A stretch of DNA of 64,000 nt from the NCBI GenBank assembly GCA_013400975.1, contig WBMZ01014034.1:1-64000 (forward strand). The letters run 5' to 3'. This document shows positions 61,443 to 64,000 of the stretch, piece by piece; the first letter of the stretch is position 1, and each line of letters opens with the position of its first letter. Position numbers and translations under genes: made by a program. Source of the stretch: Atrichornis clamosus. Lineage: Eukaryota > Chordata > Aves > Passeriformes > Menuridae. A model generated the notes under the pieces. That model was not told the origin of the DNA. It searched no databases and worked only from the letters and a program-made list of their open reading frames with translations.

Positions 61443-64000
61443 CTTTTCTCAGCATAGGTTAGCCTGCCACAGGGCTTGTGTTACCCAGAAGACCAAGGAT
61501 GTTTTCAGGGAGATGGTGAAACTGTGATTAAAAGCCAGACATAGCCCAGCTCCGGTGCAGTCAGCCAGAAAGCATTTGGCTGGTAGTTTGTTTATGGGAA
61601 GAAATATAACAGATAAAATAAAAACATTAATACAATAAAAATGCCAAGCTCTGGAACATAGTGAGGATAATGCTGAACAGTGAATAGATGTATTTTAAGA
61701 AGACACTCTGAGTAAATCTCCTGTTAATAGTGCACAAGTGTATCTTTAACACTACTTGTATAGATACAGTAATCATAGTATCTCTCAGGCAAATCCCCAT
61801 TACAAAGGAAACTCATCCAAATCTGCTGTATCTTTTGATCTGCACTTTACAGTCTATGACAATGAAGATGGAGGTGGCATTTAGGATAAGACAGCCAGCA
61901 TTGTAGCAATCATATATTGACATCCAGCAAGGATTCACCTCGATTAACTGTATCCATCTAAAAGTTAGATGTCTTCTCTAAGTGAATTCTTCTAAGCTTT
62001 CTGTAAAGTCAATGGAGACATGTAGGCAGTGCAGAGGGCAATCGACCCTATCCTGAGATAAGTACTGTAAGATAAATTGTGCCTATTTCTTGCTACTCAC
62101 TCTAGAGGGGTCCCAACACTCCAGAATCAATGCCTACTTTTGAGGTGGCTATGCTTAGATGAGACGTGTGGGAGGGGGTAGGAGTAAAGAAGTGCTGTTC
62201 TAATTTCCATGGAATCAGCTGATCTGAAGGGTCAATTGCTTTAACACCACCTTGCTACTGTGAAGCATTAAACTATTAAACCTGATTAGGATTTCTGGTG
62301 AGGAGTACTTCCACCTCCATATATTGCACAGATGCAAGAAGATTAATACTAAAGAAATGCATTTTCTGAATAGAAAATATGTAATTAAAAAATGCACAAA
62401 GGAAGAACTAAGCAAAAACCACTTGTGATATTATGAAAGCATTAAGCTAATTAATCTATGTCTACGTGTATCCCTTTTAAAGATACTCAGGTAAGGGGAA
62501 GAGGTTGATAGTTTTGATGTTGAATCTTGAAGTGGTCATTGTGAAATTTTTCTTCTTTCTGATATAAGGGAACATCACCTGGAGAAGCAATACAATCATT
62601 CCAATAGTAACTGAGAAAAAGTGAATATCAGTGTTCTCAGGATATAACACAAAATATATTCCCGTGTGTATCATTCTGGTGTTTCTGCTGATCCAATAGG
62701 GATCACTGGGTGCGTTTGTGTTGATATGGGTGTCCCAGTGAGTAAAGGTTATCAGCTAAGACCAGGTTTTGTGATGTGAAGCATTAATTTCAGAGGCTGT
62801 ATATTCAATGATTTTAGTCCACAAGCCTTTTGCTGCAAATGATAAAAGGTAGTTTCTGGGTGGACTAACCGCGGTCTGATTAGCACTTAGGTCTAACATT
62901 TAACTCATCCATCTTGATACAGAGATTTCTAATATCATATGTTTGCTAGATGTATATTCTAGTATTAGTGAACCATTTCTGTTTAAGCTACTTGGGATTT
63001 TTCAATGCAATTCTTTTTTTTGCTTGATTTATTGTAATGTTTAATTAACTCTTACAATTGGATGGATTTCTAGGTTACAGTTATTGAACTATTATTTAGC
63101 TCTGTTGGAGTGAGAAGCTCATTACAAAATGTGCTAACAGTTCTGCTGCTCAAGGAAAACCTAGGAAGGTGTTTTACTTTTTCATTTCAAAAATACTGAG
63201 CTTTAGTCTCTACTTTTAATGCTCTTTATACCCATCAGCTAGAGAAGGACATTAGTGGTGATCTCAGTCCTGGCACTTGCTAACAAAGACTGACAACTGC
63301 TGACACAACAACCTGCCTTGAATTATATTGGGTAGGGGGTGGAATGGGTTGGCATAACAGAAACATGTAATTTCAGTAAACTAGCATTTTTAGAAAATGA
63401 CATTGTTTAAAATCTCCTTTGCTGAAAGGGAGATGCATTTTTTCCCCCAGACCTATCTCAAAAAAATCATGCAGGGGATTGAACAAGAAAATGGTTCTTG
63501 AAAAGAGAATTTCAACATGTGTTCAGTGTCAGTCAAAATTTTCCATTTCAATTTTTATTCTGCGTTATTCTCAAATGTAAATATGTATACAAATTCTTAT
63601 CCTTAATTAACTATAGAGCTTACAGAAAGCATTTATTGCTATCCATTTCTTTCCTATCCCTCCCCTTACCTCCACTGATAAGAGCTGTATGTTGAGTAGA
63701 CACACTATAACCCCGTAATTTGAAGCTACTACTATAGCATCAATTCTTCTGAATGATACCACACCTTGCCAGTCAAAAATGATTTGAGCTTAAATTGCCA
63801 GCTAAAGATGCTCTTCATTTTTATTGCCCTGAACTTGCGGGCAGTCTATTGGACGAAGTGAATTACTTTGTTGTAGAAAATGCTTGTAATTTTGTGTGAA
63901 GGACACAATCAGAATACACAATTTTTTTTCCCCTTTGCATTTCCCAACCTGCTCTTCTCCCTTGGTGCCCAAGCAAATTACAAAATTGCTGACATCTAAG
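61443..64000. other. Unassigned sequence to window end
   Basis: No exon or classifiable repeat seen. A 'tgtaaagtcaatggagacat' stretch at 62002 resembles the ancient repeat motif near 14030. All frames are shorter than 70 codons. Confidence 0.45.

Noticed and set aside
1..64000. Possible bacterial-type systems, CRISPR arrays or operons
   Set aside because: The repeats are vertebrate retroelements, no long adjacent reading frames exist, and no regularly spaced direct repeats of CRISPR type were seen.

Overview
The window looks like a gene-poor stretch, intronic or intergenic, of a bird chromosome. The main evidence is its interspersed repeats. There are several truncated CR1 LINE copies with the typical avian 3' end: paired 'attctatg' octamers on one strand, 'catagaatca' on the other, next to the conserved 'ttggaaggga' and 'ccatccaacctg' blocks. 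There are also three solo LTRs of the avian ERVL type. I saw no L1, Alu or B1 elements. By eye the base composition is AT-rich. No protein-coding exon, RNA gene, operon or CRISPR array could be supported. Almost all open frames are short chance frames or run through repeats. The species, and whether the region lies inside a long intron, cannot be told from the sequence alone.

Layout: 1-3947 is mostly unassigned. It holds a possible antisense LTR or 3' UTR relic (about 1530-1870) and a 186-codon minus-strand ORF of unknown origin (2792-3352) followed by AATAAA and an A-run. An ERVL-type LTR lies at 3948-4490. An unassigned AT-rich stretch leads to a decayed CR1 ORF2 fragment (11755-12180). CR1 3' ends lie at 17245-17540, 22262-22350, 28810-28865 and 30020-30643, and a second ERVL LTR, with TATA box and poly(A) signal, at 18991-19538. 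A 1.6 kb, very old CR1 of the amniote L3-like kind occupies 32028-33625 on the minus strand. The third LTR (38700-39227) sits just upstream of another old CR1 3' fragment (39485-40175). A (TA)n inverted repeat flanks a 35-base assembly gap at 40400-40434.

Further on are a CR1 tail (41528-41680), a 130 bp polypyrimidine tract (43300-43432), a third old CR1 in two blocks (46045-47745), a possible decayed coding relic on the minus strand (49146-49688), and avian CR1 copies at 55620-55910, 58405-58780 and 60701-60990. A small CpG-rich patch at 61306-61442 is the best candidate for a promoter or enhancer.

No genes could be shown to work together here. The biology visible is a layered record of retrotransposon insertions: old L3-like CR1, then avian CR1 subfamilies, then ERVL solo LTRs, set in unassigned sequence that may contain conserved non-coding elements. 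Repeat family names rest on recalled consensus similarity, not on a database search. I did not find an undescribed biological system.
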